Source: Paenibacillus sp. FSL H7-0737 (lineage in GTDB: Bacteria; Bacillota; Bacilli; Paenibacillales; Paenibacillaceae). From it: a DNA stretch of 64,000 nt. The notes beneath the pieces are model-generated. The model was not told the origin of the DNA. It saw only the letters and a list, made by a program, of their open reading frames with translations, and did no database searches. The stretch lies in contig NZ_CP009279.1 of assembly GCF_000758545.1 (NCBI RefSeq), forward strand, positions 1,240,001-1,304,000, in the 5' to 3' direction. Below, piece after piece: positions 41,290 through 48,808 of this stretch. A program made the position numbers and the translations under genes. Within the stretch, counting starts at the first letter, position 1. Every line of letters starts with the position of its first letter.

Positions 41290-42690
41290 ATGAAGCAGAT
41301 GACCATTCGTGCAGAACTGGCAGACTATCTCAAGAAGCAGGGGATAACGATCAATCAGTTCGCAGAGGTGTCTAAGGTAAATTCAGGCACGATCAGTAAT
41401 ATCATCAATGGGAATCGCCCAATAGCCATGCAACAATTAGATCGGATTACAGAAGGTATGGGATTAGAAGAAGGCTGCTACTATGATTTGTATGTGGATG
41501 AGTGTTTTGTTCACTCCAATCCGAATTGGAGACGTCTTCGGCCATTTCTATATCGCTGTGCAGAGCTGGATAAGCTGGAATGTATTGCACGGGTAGTTGG
41601 GATCATGATGGATAGCTTATCTTATACGCCTTCGTTATTTGATACTGCAGAAGATTTTTTTACGCTAGGGAAGCACAAAGCAGCAGCGATGTTATATGAG
41701 AGTGTGGCTGAGAGTGAGAAGTATCAACATTCAGAGCGGCTGGCCCTTTGCCAATACAGGCTATTCACGATCGCTTTGGGTGAAGATCGGGATGCTAATT
41801 TGCGAGCAGCTGTGCAATTTGAAGGATTTGTTAACCGGCTTGATGAGGTGGACCAGCTTGATGCGCTGAAAGATTTGGCGAATACATATAGTGCTTTACG
41901 ACATTGGGACAAGGTAATGGCAATGGCTAAGGAAATGGGGAATAAAGCAACAATTCAATATCATGCTAAATACGACCGTGCCAGAAAAAGCAGGCTTCAA
42001 AAGGAACCTGAAATCCCACTATTCTCATATATTCAATACTCTTACATGCTACGTTCAGTAGTTTATAGAGAGCTAGGAGATTATGATAGGGCTTTACATT
42101 ATGTTAACATGTATATGGATATGAACTGGATTCGGGAAGACACGGAAGAAGCTTTGCAGCTTATGAATCAATGTATGGAGTGGGCACGGGCTAATATTAA
42201 CTTGCTGCGAATTTTAAAAGGGGATATAACGGTGCTGCCGGAATATGTAGCATATCTTGAACAAAGGGAGGAAGAGATCCTCTCAGGTCTGTTCAAAATC
42301 CTTCAAGCAGCTAATTATTACCAATTTAACGTGGATGATATTCTTCTGCAGTTTGAGGGGAAAATATCAGATTGTAGAGATCATCATCAGCTAGAGATTA
42401 GATCCTATAATCAACAAATCTTCGAAGATAGATATACCAACTTGATGGCTGAGATAGCGTTTTATTATATAAGAAGAAATAAATATGAGATTAGTATAAA
42501 GTATATAATGGAAAGTTTAGAATATTCAGTAAAAATCAATAGTGAATCATGTATTATAAAATGTGTTGGAATGTTCGAAGAGCTTCGTCATACGGTATCT
42601 TTAGAAACGCAAAAAGAATACAGAAACCTAATTAGTAAGGTGCATCGAATCAACGAAAAGAAAAATGGCTTTGTTGTTAGCAGTGCATAG
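41290..42690 (+). CDS. XRE-type HTH regulator with TPR-like domain (RRNPP-like)
   Basis: A 466-residue protein. Residues 7-60 are a Cro/CI-type helix-turn-helix (LADYLKKQGITINQFAEVSKVNSGTISNIINGNRPIAMQQLDRITEGMGL). The remaining 400 residues are all-helical TPR-like repeats (KHKAAAMLYESVAESEKY, YSYMLRSVVYRELGDYDRALHYVNMYMDM). This layout matches peptide-responsive RRNPP regulators and Paenibacillus HTH-TPR proteins. The ATG at 41290 is chosen for GGAAGGTGG upstream. A Spo0E-like gene follows. No classical signal-peptide propeptide gene is visible next to it. Confidence 0.82.
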   Translation: MKQMTIRAELADYLKKQGITINQFAEVSKVNSGTISNIINGNRPIAMQQLDRITEGMGLEEGCYYDLYVDECFVHSNPNWRRLRPFLYRCAELDKLECIARVVGIMMDSLSYTPSLFDTAEDFFTLGKHKAAAMLYESVAESEKYQHSERLALCQYRLFTIALGEDRDANLRAAVQFEGFVNRLDEVDQLDALKDLANTYSALRHWDKVMAMAKEMGNKATIQYHAKYDRARKSRLQKEPEIPLFSYIQYSYMLRSVVYRELGDYDRALHYVNMYMDMNWIREDTEEALQLMNQCMEWARANINLLRILKGDITVLPEYVAYLEQREEEILSGLFKILQAANYYQFNVDDILLQFEGKISDCRDHHQLEIRSYNQQIFEDRYTNLMAEIAFYYIRRNKYEISIKYIMESLEYSVKINSESCIIKCVGMFEELRHTVSLETQKEYRNLISKVHRINEKKNGFVVSSA

Positions 42691-42812
42691 TAACGTAATT
42701 ATTACCTTCATTCTAGTATTTATTAGAATCATTTCTTTATAGTACTGCACTTATTTGTAAATTATAGAATTTGACATATACCTCTAGTATATTAATTTGA
42801 GGAGGTAGTGTA

Positions 42813-42986
42813 ATGAATAATCCAGAAATTATCCAAAAGAGAATAGAGGGTGCTAGAGCCAAACTTTATTTAATGGAAAGGGAATACGGTGGATTGTTAC
42901 ATCCAAATGTGATCAGACAGTCGATGAGGTTGGATGAATTAATCAATCAGTACAATAAAGCAATACATAGTGATAATGAGAGTTGA
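42813..42986 (+). CDS. Spo0E-like aspartyl-phosphate phosphatase (57 aa)
   Basis: A short gene of 57 codons from ATG 42813, with a perfect GAGGAGG upstream. The product has two helices: IIQKRIEGARAKLYLMEREYGG and VIRQSMRLDELINQYNKAI. SMRLDELINQY matches the Spo0E signature SxxLDxLIxxY, whose Asp is needed to dephosphorylate Spo0A~P and so delay sporulation. A possible -35 (TTGACA) lies at 42771. It may be controlled by the HTH-TPR regulator 122 bp upstream. Confidence 0.88.
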   Translation: MNNPEIIQKRIEGARAKLYLMEREYGGLLHPNVIRQSMRLDELINQYNKAIHSDNES

Positions 42987-43067
42987 AACAAGAAACTGAT
43001 CGTATAATTTTCTCTCTATTCAAAAGATAAGACCTACATAATGTTATTACATTTCTGTATAAAACAT

Positions 43068-43097
43068 AAAGCCAGCGCTATGCGTGGGCTTTTTTTG
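43068..43097 (+). terminator. rho-independent terminator after spo0E-like gene
   Basis: AAAGCCAGCGC, loop TAT, GCGTGGGCTTT, then a T-run. Confidence 0.88.
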
Positions 43098-43220
43098 TTT
43101 GTATGTTCCTGAAAAATAAATCTAACTCCCAGCTTGTCATGCCCGTCTGCATATTGCGGCCAAGTCCCTCATAGACATGTACTAATCAATGCATTCAAAA
43201 CAGGTTAAGGGGATGATGTC

Positions 43221-44306
43221 ATGCGCCGGACAATATGGGTACTCGCGATCATTATGAGCGTGGCCCTGGTGATGACGGGGTGCGGGAAGAAGGATGCCGC
43301 TTCCGTGGTCAAGGATTTGAACAATGTGGCCGACAAGTTGGAGAGTAAGCAGGGAACGTACCAAGCTTCAGGCATTATGACCCTATTCACCGGCGAGCAG
43401 CCGCAGGAGTATAAGGTAGAGGTATGGTACAAGAACCCTTCTTATTACCGGATCAGCTTGGCGAATGTACAGAAGGATATTACGCAGATCGTGCTTCGTA
43501 ATGATGAGGGAGTGTTCGTACTTACACCAAGTATGAATAAGAGCTTCCGCTTCCAGAGTGATTGGCCGGACAATCAAGGCCAGGTTTATTTGTATCAGAC
43601 ACTAGTTCGGGGCATCGTCTCAGATAACAATCGTCAATTTGTGGAAGATGGAAATAACTATGTGTTTGAGGTAGCTGCGAATTATCAGAGCAATGCCCTT
43701 GTGCGGCAGAAGATTTGGCTGGATAAAAAGACTTATGAGCCTAAACAGGTTCAAGTCTCTGATTCTGAAGCCAAGGTAGTTGTAGACGTGAAGTTTGACA
43801 CCTTTAAATTCGATACAGATTTCACTAAGGATTCCTTTGATATGCAAAAGAATATGACTACAGGTGCTGCTTCAGAAAGTACAGTAGCTCAGGTTGACGA
43901 AAATGGAAATCCGGTTGTAGTTCCTGAGGGTCAGGAGCAAGAGGGGCAACCTGTCGCTGCTGAGCTGGGTGACTTTGGTATTATCGAACCGGGGTACGTT
44001 CCGGCAGGTGTCGAGTTGAAGGACTCCCATAAAATGGAGGGGAACAAGGATCATGCTGTTCTCATCCGGTATGATGGGGTTTATCAATACACCATTATGG
44101 AAGCCCGTCCATTGGACCGTGCAGTAGCATTGGCTCCTGGAACGCTGATAGATCTTGGTTTTACCGCAGGACTTCTGAGTGGTGATGAGCAGCAGACTTT
44201 GACTTGGATGTCTGAGGGTATAGAATATCGAATTACAAGTGCTAATCTTCCTGTTAACGAAATGATGCAAATTGCCGCTTCTATGGAGGCACAATCGGGT
44301 AAATAA
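43221..44306 (+). CDS. ydcC: LolA-like/YdcC-family outer lipoprotein (sporulation-associated)
   Basis: A 361-residue lipoprotein with signal ending MTGC, Cys21. Residues about 30-215 have the LolA/LppX-like lipoprotein-carrier fold (GTYQASGIMTLFTGEQPQEYKVEVWYKNPSYYRISL ... KIWLDKKTYEPKQVQVSD). After a Glu/Gln/Pro linker, the C-terminal 110 residues resemble the DUF4367-like region (YDGVYQYTIMEARP). In Bacillus subtilis ydcC lies directly upstream of alr, as here, and is sporulation-linked. GTTAAGGGG precedes the ATG. Confidence 0.85.
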   Translation: MRRTIWVLAIIMSVALVMTGCGKKDAASVVKDLNNVADKLESKQGTYQASGIMTLFTGEQPQEYKVEVWYKNPSYYRISLANVQKDITQIVLRNDEGVFVLTPSMNKSFRFQSDWPDNQGQVYLYQTLVRGIVSDNNRQFVEDGNNYVFEVAANYQSNALVRQKIWLDKKTYEPKQVQVSDSEAKVVVDVKFDTFKFDTDFTKDSFDMQKNMTTGAASESTVAQVDENGNPVVVPEGQEQEGQPVAAELGDFGIIEPGYVPAGVELKDSHKMEGNKDHAVLIRYDGVYQYTIMEARPLDRAVALAPGTLIDLGFTAGLLSGDEQQTLTWMSEGIEYRITSANLPVNEMMQIAASMEAQSGK

Positions 44307-44314
44307 TATAAAGT

Positions 44315-44370
44315 AGGCGGATACTGCGTTTTGTGGGATTCTTTCCTCTACAACGTAGTATCCGCCTTTC
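44315..44370 (+). terminator. terminator between ydcC and alr
   Basis: AGGCGGATACT pairs perfectly with AGTATCCGCCT across a 31-base loop, followed by TTTCT. The T-run is short, so read-through is possible. Confidence 0.65.
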
Positions 44371-44428
44371 TATATTTGCCAGCGCTCCAGCCGCTTTGAA
44401 CTGAAGCGAAAAGATAACTGAGCTCACA

Positions 44429-44457
44429 TTGACAGCCACCTTCCGTAGCATTACCAT
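44429..44457 (+). promoter_or_regulatory. sigma-A promoter of alr
   Basis: TTGACA (44429-44434), 17 bp, TACCAT (44452-44457), about 65 bp before the alr start codon. Confidence 0.6.
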
Positions 44458-44522
44458 GAGTACTAAGACAATGATCATTACAGCTATGACGTTTTACTAC
44501 AACGTAAGAAGGTGACTTTGAA

Positions 44523-45704
44523 GTGCAAGCAAGCTATCGACCGACAGTAGCCGAAATTAATCTGGATGATTTGCGTGCCAATTACGAAGCCTTTCGCCGC
44601 TACTTGCCGGCAGAGACAAAGTTTATGGGATGCGTCAAAGGAAATGCGTACGGCCATGGAGCAGTGGAAGTAACACGGGAACTGGAAAGACTCGGAGCAG
44701 ATTATGTTAGTGTGGCTTTTTTGGATGAAGCATTGGAGCTGCGTCAGGCGGGAATACTGATTCCTATACTGGTGCTTGGCTACACTTCTCCAGAAGGAAT
44801 AGCCGTTGCCTGGGAGAACCATGTAACTGTAACACTGTTCACACCGGAAGTATTAGAGGCTGTTAGACAGCTTCCTATAGATCCGGAACATCGGCTGAAG
44901 GTGCATATCAAGATTGATAGCGGGATGGGGCGACTGGGTCTTTTACCAGATGACGCACCCGCATTTATCTCTGAAGTGCAGTCTGTTGCGCAGGCGGAGC
45001 TGGAGGGTATGTTTACCCATTTTGCCAAGGCAGACGAACTAGACAAAAGCTATACACTGGAACAGCATCGACGGTTCATGAGCGTGGCGGAAACGCTGCG
45101 GGAGCAGAACATTCAGATCCCGATCATACATACGGGCAATAGCGCTACGGCCATTGATTCACCTTATTTATCCAGCAACATGGTGCGGGTAGGCATCAGC
45201 TTGTACGGATTTTATCCCTCAACTGAGGTAAACCGTCAGCTGGTAGAACTACATCCGGTAATGACGCTGAAGACGCAGGTTGTATATGTGAAGAGCCTGC
45301 CTTCTCATTGGGGCGTCAGCTACGGCACTCGGTACTTCACAGACAGCGAGGAGATTATCGCAACGTTACCTGTGGGGTACGCAGATGGATATTCCCGCAT
45401 GCTAACTGGCAAAGCGGAGGTGTTAATACGTGGACGCCGCGTTCCTGTCGTCGGAACAATCTGCATGGATCAGTGTATGGTATCACTCAAATCTTTCGCT
45501 GAAGAAGCGGAACAAATTAAAGCAGGCGAAGAAGTTGTACTCATCGGCCGTCAAGCTGACGTGATGGTCACGGCAGACGAGTTGGCTCTCCATCTTGGAA
45601 CGATTCACTACGAGGTAATTTGCATGCTGGCTCATCGGGTGCCGCGCGTTTATATCCGTGAAGGCACACTTCCTAAATTAGTAAATGCTCTGTTACAATC
45701 TTAA
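44523..45704 (+). CDS. alr: alanine racemase
   Basis: A 393-residue PLP enzyme that interconverts L- and D-alanine for peptidoglycan. The PLP lysine is K39 in CVKGNAYGHG (usually KADAYGHG; Gly-Asn is a mild variation). The second catalytic residue Tyr is in HWGVSYGTRYFT. Also visible are HIKIDSGMGRLG, TGNSATAIDSP and VGTICMDQCMV. Start GTG 44523 with AAGAAGG upstream. The order ydcC-alr-ndoAI-ndoA matches Bacillus. Confidence 0.96.
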   Translation: MQASYRPTVAEINLDDLRANYEAFRRYLPAETKFMGCVKGNAYGHGAVEVTRELERLGADYVSVAFLDEALELRQAGILIPILVLGYTSPEGIAVAWENHVTVTLFTPEVLEAVRQLPIDPEHRLKVHIKIDSGMGRLGLLPDDAPAFISEVQSVAQAELEGMFTHFAKADELDKSYTLEQHRRFMSVAETLREQNIQIPIIHTGNSATAIDSPYLSSNMVRVGISLYGFYPSTEVNRQLVELHPVMTLKTQVVYVKSLPSHWGVSYGTRYFTDSEEIIATLPVGYADGYSRMLTGKAEVLIRGRRVPVVGTICMDQCMVSLKSFAEEAEQIKAGEEVVLIGRQADVMVTADELALHLGTIHYEVICMLAHRVPRVYIREGTLPKLVNALLQS

Positions 45705-45842
45705 AGTTCTTGACAGTGATGTTATTCAAGGGAGAAAATAGAAGGAATTGTATCGTTTTAGGAGATATGACTAAAAGCCTATACGAACCGCCATTTCTAG
45801 TTTATAATGGGATGCAGCATACTTGATATACTGGCGGCATAT

Positions 45843-45868
45843 ATTCCTTGTATAAAATTCCTTGTATA
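45843..45868. repeat. 12-bp direct repeat before the antitoxin gene
   Basis: ATTCCTTGTATA occurs at 45843-45854 and again at 45857-45868 (14-bp period), 50 bp before the ndoAI start and after a TATAAT box (45803-45808). Possible operator for the ribbon-helix-helix antitoxin. Confidence 0.55.
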
Positions 45869-45918
45869 TTGCAACACTGGAACACAAGGGCAGAAGGTTT
45901 GTGGGGGTGGAAGAGAAG

Positions 45919-46200
45919 GTGGCCAATTTGCAGAACACCAAAAGAATCATGATCAGCTTGCCCGATCATCTCTTGCAGGAAGTGGACGGAATTGTTCAAT
46001 TGGAGAATTCCAACCGGAGTGAATTGATTAGGCAGGCCATGAAGCTGTATTTGAGCGAACGGAGGAAACGTTCTATCCGGGAGTCCATGCAGCGCGGCTA
46101 CATGGAAATGGCTAAGATCAACTTGACCATGGCATGCGAGGCGTTCCTCGCGGAGGAAGATGCAGACAGCACTCTTGGCCGCTTAGTAAGCGGGGTGTAG
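45919..46200 (+). CDS. ndoAI: antitoxin EndoAI (ribbon-helix-helix)
   Basis: A 93-residue antitoxin, exactly the length of Bacillus EndoAI. Residues 1-45 form a ribbon-helix-helix DNA-binding domain (NTKRIMISLPDHLLQEVDGIVQLENSNRSELIRQAMKLYL). The C-terminus (MACEAFLAEEDADSTLGRLVSGV) would bind and block NdoA. Of several in-frame GTG codons, 45919 has GGGGGTGGA seven bases upstream and gives the family N-terminus. Three bases separate it from the toxin gene. It probably autorepresses through the direct repeats upstream. Confidence 0.93.
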   Translation: MANLQNTKRIMISLPDHLLQEVDGIVQLENSNRSELIRQAMKLYLSERRKRSIRESMQRGYMEMAKINLTMACEAFLAEEDADSTLGRLVSGV

Positions 46201-46203
46201 ACA

Positions 46204-46554
46204 TTGATCGTTAAACGTGGCGATGTTTTTTTTGCTGATCTTTCGCCGGTTGTAGGTTCTGAGCAAGGCGGAGTAAGGCCAGTACTGGTAATCCAGAATG
46301 ATATTGGCAATCGCTTTAGCCCGACGGTAATTGTGGCCGCAATCACGGCCCAAATCCAGAAGGCTAAATTACCTACGCATGTGGAAATTGACGCAGCAGC
46401 TCATGGCTTTGACAGAGACTCTGTTATACTGCTGGAGCAGGTTAGGACGATTGACAAACAACGCTTAACTGACAAGATCACCCACCTTGATGATGAGACT
46501 ATGAAGAAGGTGGATGATTCGCTGCAAATCAGCCTCGGACTGATTGATTTTTAA
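46204..46554 (+). CDS. ndoA: endoribonuclease toxin NdoA/EndoA (MazF family)
   Basis: A 116-residue MazF-type mRNA interferase; length and sequence match Bacillus EndoA, which cleaves at UACAU. Catalytic Arg25 ([12 protein letters not shown]) and Thr48 (VAAITAQ) are both present. The start is TTG 46204, three bases after the antitoxin stop, so translation is coupled and weak, as expected for a toxin. A terminator-like hairpin follows. Confidence 0.96.
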   Translation: MIVKRGDVFFADLSPVVGSEQGGVRPVLVIQNDIGNRFSPTVIVAAITAQIQKAKLPTHVEIDAAAHGFDRDSVILLEQVRTIDKQRLTDKITHLDDETMKKVDDSLQISLGLIDF

Positions 46555-46584
46555 TCACCCAGGGTTATAGATAATCCATGAGAT

Positions 46585-46616
46585 AGGCGCTCGGGTACGA
46601 ATCCGGGCGTCTTTTG
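46585..46616 (+). terminator. terminator of ndoAI-ndoA
   Basis: AGGCGCTCGG pairs with CCGGGCGTCT (10 bp with G-T pairs), followed by TTTT. Confidence 0.7.
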
Positions 46617-46688
46617 ATGTGCATTTTTACGAACTCATGGTAAAAAAGGATTAGGGGTTCACTTTTACAAAATGATCTGATAGTATTA

Positions 46689-46700
46689 GACCGTACGGTC
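46689..46700. promoter_or_regulatory. TetR operator 1 (autoregulatory)
   Basis: Perfect 12-bp palindrome GACCGTACGGTC just before the SD of the TetR gene. The extended sequence TAGACCGnAnGGTCGGT is shared with the MFS promoter at 47421. Confidence 0.8.
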
Positions 46701-46710
46701 GGTTTAGGAG

Positions 46711-47319
46711 GTGCTTAGAATCAGAGGACGTTCAGACGGAGAAGAAACAAAGAAACGAATTGTACTTAAAGCCACACAGCTGTTTGTTCAGAAGGGGTAT
46801 GCAGCTGTAACCATGAATGAAGTTTGCGTAGCCTCGAATGTTAGTAAGGGCAGCTTATATCATCATTTTCCGAGCAAGGATGAACTTTTTCTATATGTGG
46901 TAGAAGAGGATACCGCGCAGTGGTTACAGGCGTGGGAAGATAAGAAGAATGAAATTGTTGGTGTTCAGGAGCGTTTATATGCTTTAGCCGAGCACTATGC
47001 AAATGATTTTCAGAATCCGTTGATTCGGGCGCTTGAGGAATTCTCAAGAAGCAGAGTTCATCCGGAGGATATCACTAAGCGTCTTGCTCATTTATATGAG
47101 GCTGCCTCGCATGCGTGTCGTGATCTTCTGAAGGAAGGCATGGACACGGGGTATTTTATTAAGGGTGATTTAGAGGATTATGTGATTATTGTAAATGGTA
47201 TGCTCGAAGGGATCGGAAGAGCTGCTGAATGTTCTATTCCTGAAAAGACTCCGGATGATATAAAAAAATATTACCGGGAATCAGTACGATTGTTATTACA
47301 AGGGATATATACGGGGTAA
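46711..47319 (+). CDS. TetR family repressor of the adjacent MFS gene
   Basis: About 200 residues. Residues 14-60 are a TetR helix-turn-helix (KKRIVLKATQLFVQKGYAAVTMNEVCVASNVSKGSLYHHFPSKDELF); the remainder is a helical ligand-binding domain. GTG 46711 overlaps the SD (AGGAGG), leaving no usable spacing. The in-frame ATC at 46720 lies eight bases after AGGAGG and gives the natural N-terminus RGRSDGEETKKR, so a rare ATC start is likely. Operators before this gene and the MFS gene share a sequence. Confidence 0.9.
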   Translation: MLRIRGRSDGEETKKRIVLKATQLFVQKGYAAVTMNEVCVASNVSKGSLYHHFPSKDELFLYVVEEDTAQWLQAWEDKKNEIVGVQERLYALAEHYANDFQNPLIRALEEFSRSRVHPEDITKRLAHLYEAASHACRDLLKEGMDTGYFIKGDLEDYVIIVNGMLEGIGRAAECSIPEKTPDDIKKYYRESVRLLLQGIYTG

Positions 47320-47420
47320 GATATAATGGGGCTTGAAAGGAGCTTTACATTCAGGAATCAAGAAGGCTGAAGCTTCTTAAAGGCACCGGATTAGAAGGAT
47401 TATTTTTTTGCTATAATTTA

Positions 47421-47438
47421 GACCGGATGGTCGGTCTC
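47421..47438. promoter_or_regulatory. TetR operator 2 in MFS promoter
   Basis: AGACCGGATGGTCGGTCT, a dyad sharing the TAGACCG..GGTCGGT core with the site at 46689. It starts three bases after TATAAT (47412-47417), so bound repressor would block transcription start. Confidence 0.75.
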
Positions 47439-47490
47439 TACAGGGGAACTATTTGAAGACTTGGCTTTAGAAACTACGGAGGTTAACACA

Positions 47491-48690
47491 ATGTCATTAC
47501 TACTTAGAAACAGGGGCGCTATGCTACTTGTTATGCTTAATATTTTTCTTGCTTTTACAGGGATCGGACTTGTAGTCCCTATCATGCCTACTTACATGAA
47601 TGAACTTGGGATCACAGGAAGTACCGTTGGGCTGTTAGTGGCTTCATTCTCCCTTGCCCAATTAGTAGTATCGCCATTCGCGGGCAGGTTATCCGACAGA
47701 ATTGGCCGGAAAAAAGTGATCGTTGCGGGTCTGATCGTGTTTGCTTTTTCAGAGCTGCTCTTTGGTCTGGCGAATGTGTCCTGGCTCTTGTTCGTTTCAA
47801 GACTGCTCGGTGGTGTAGGCGCTGCGTTAATTATGCCAGCAGTTATGGCTTATGTAGCGGACACGACTTCTTTTGAAGAGAGAGCGAAAGGCATGGGGCT
47901 TATTAATGCAGCCATTACTACCGGATTTATTATCGGTCCAGGGATTGGCGGTTATCTTGCTGAGCTTGGCATGCGGGTACCCTTTTTCTGTGCGGCTGGT
48001 GCGGCTGGGATCGCAGCTCTAATCACAGTTTTGATCTTGCCTGAGTCTCTGTCTGTAGAGAAACGGATGGAAGCGAAGCTATCTAAAAATAATCAGGAGA
48101 GCTTCTTCACGCAATTGATGCGTTCTTATCGTGAACCTTACTTTTTCGGGTTAATTATTGTATTTGTTATGGCTTTTGGATTGGCTAACTATGAAACGGT
48201 ATTCGGATTGTTCGTGGACCATAAATTTGGCTTTACCCCTAAAGATATTGCTTTTGTGATTACCTTTGGCTCAATCGCCGGTGCTGTGGTGCAGGTATCC
48301 GCGTTTGGCTGGATTCTGAATAAATTCGGCGAGAATAAGGTAATCTCCACTTGCCTTATAACTGCTGCAATGTTTATTCTGTTGACGCTGTTTGTAAGTG
48401 GCTTCTGGGCGATTTGTGCGATTACCTTTGTCGTATTCTTGGCTATGGATATTCTTCGACCAGCGGTAGGCACCCAGTTATCCAAGATGGCGGGGGAAAC
48501 GCAGCAAGGCTTCGTAGCAGGAATGAACTCTGCTTATACGAGTCTTGGAAATATCGCAGGGCCTATCGTTGCAGGGTATCTTTTTGATCTAAGTATTAAC
48601 TTTCCATATGTGGCAGCGGCGTTTGTTCTAGCAGTATGCTTTATGTTGTCACTTAGTTCTGGAAAAAGGGGAATGGGACAACGCGCGTAA
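47491..48690 (+). CDS. MFS multidrug efflux transporter
   Basis: A 399-residue carrier with twelve segments. It has GIGLVVPIMPTYMNELG, motif A GRLSDRIGRKKVI after segment 2, and motif C-like GFIIGPGIGGYLAE, which marks the drug:H+ antiporter-1 group (NorA/Bmr/TetA-like). The ATG at 47491 has GGAGG at eight bases; the frame opens at 47461 without a site. Repression by the adjacent TetR protein is supported by the operator in its promoter. Confidence 0.92.
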   Translation: MSLLLRNRGAMLLVMLNIFLAFTGIGLVVPIMPTYMNELGITGSTVGLLVASFSLAQLVVSPFAGRLSDRIGRKKVIVAGLIVFAFSELLFGLANVSWLLFVSRLLGGVGAALIMPAVMAYVADTTSFEERAKGMGLINAAITTGFIIGPGIGGYLAELGMRVPFFCAAGAAGIAALITVLILPESLSVEKRMEAKLSKNNQESFFTQLMRSYREPYFFGLIIVFVMAFGLANYETVFGLFVDHKFGFTPKDIAFVITFGSIAGAVVQVSAFGWILNKFGENKVISTCLITAAMFILLTLFVSGFWAICAITFVVFLAMDILRPAVGTQLSKMAGETQQGFVAGMNSAYTSLGNIAGPIVAGYLFDLSINFPYVAAAFVLAVCFMLSLSSGKRGMGQRA

Positions 48691-48808
48691 ACTACCCAAT
48701 CTACCTCCTCTCTAGGCTGGACTTTGGAACAGAGCCGATCTGTGATACTATTTTAGTTATGAGAACAAGAATTGTATAAGCAGATTGTGTACGGGAAGAG
48801 GGATACTA

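Noticed and set aside
43872..44294. 140-codon minus-strand frame
   Set aside because: It is antisense to the ydcC-type lipoprotein and has no ribosome site or recognisable domain.
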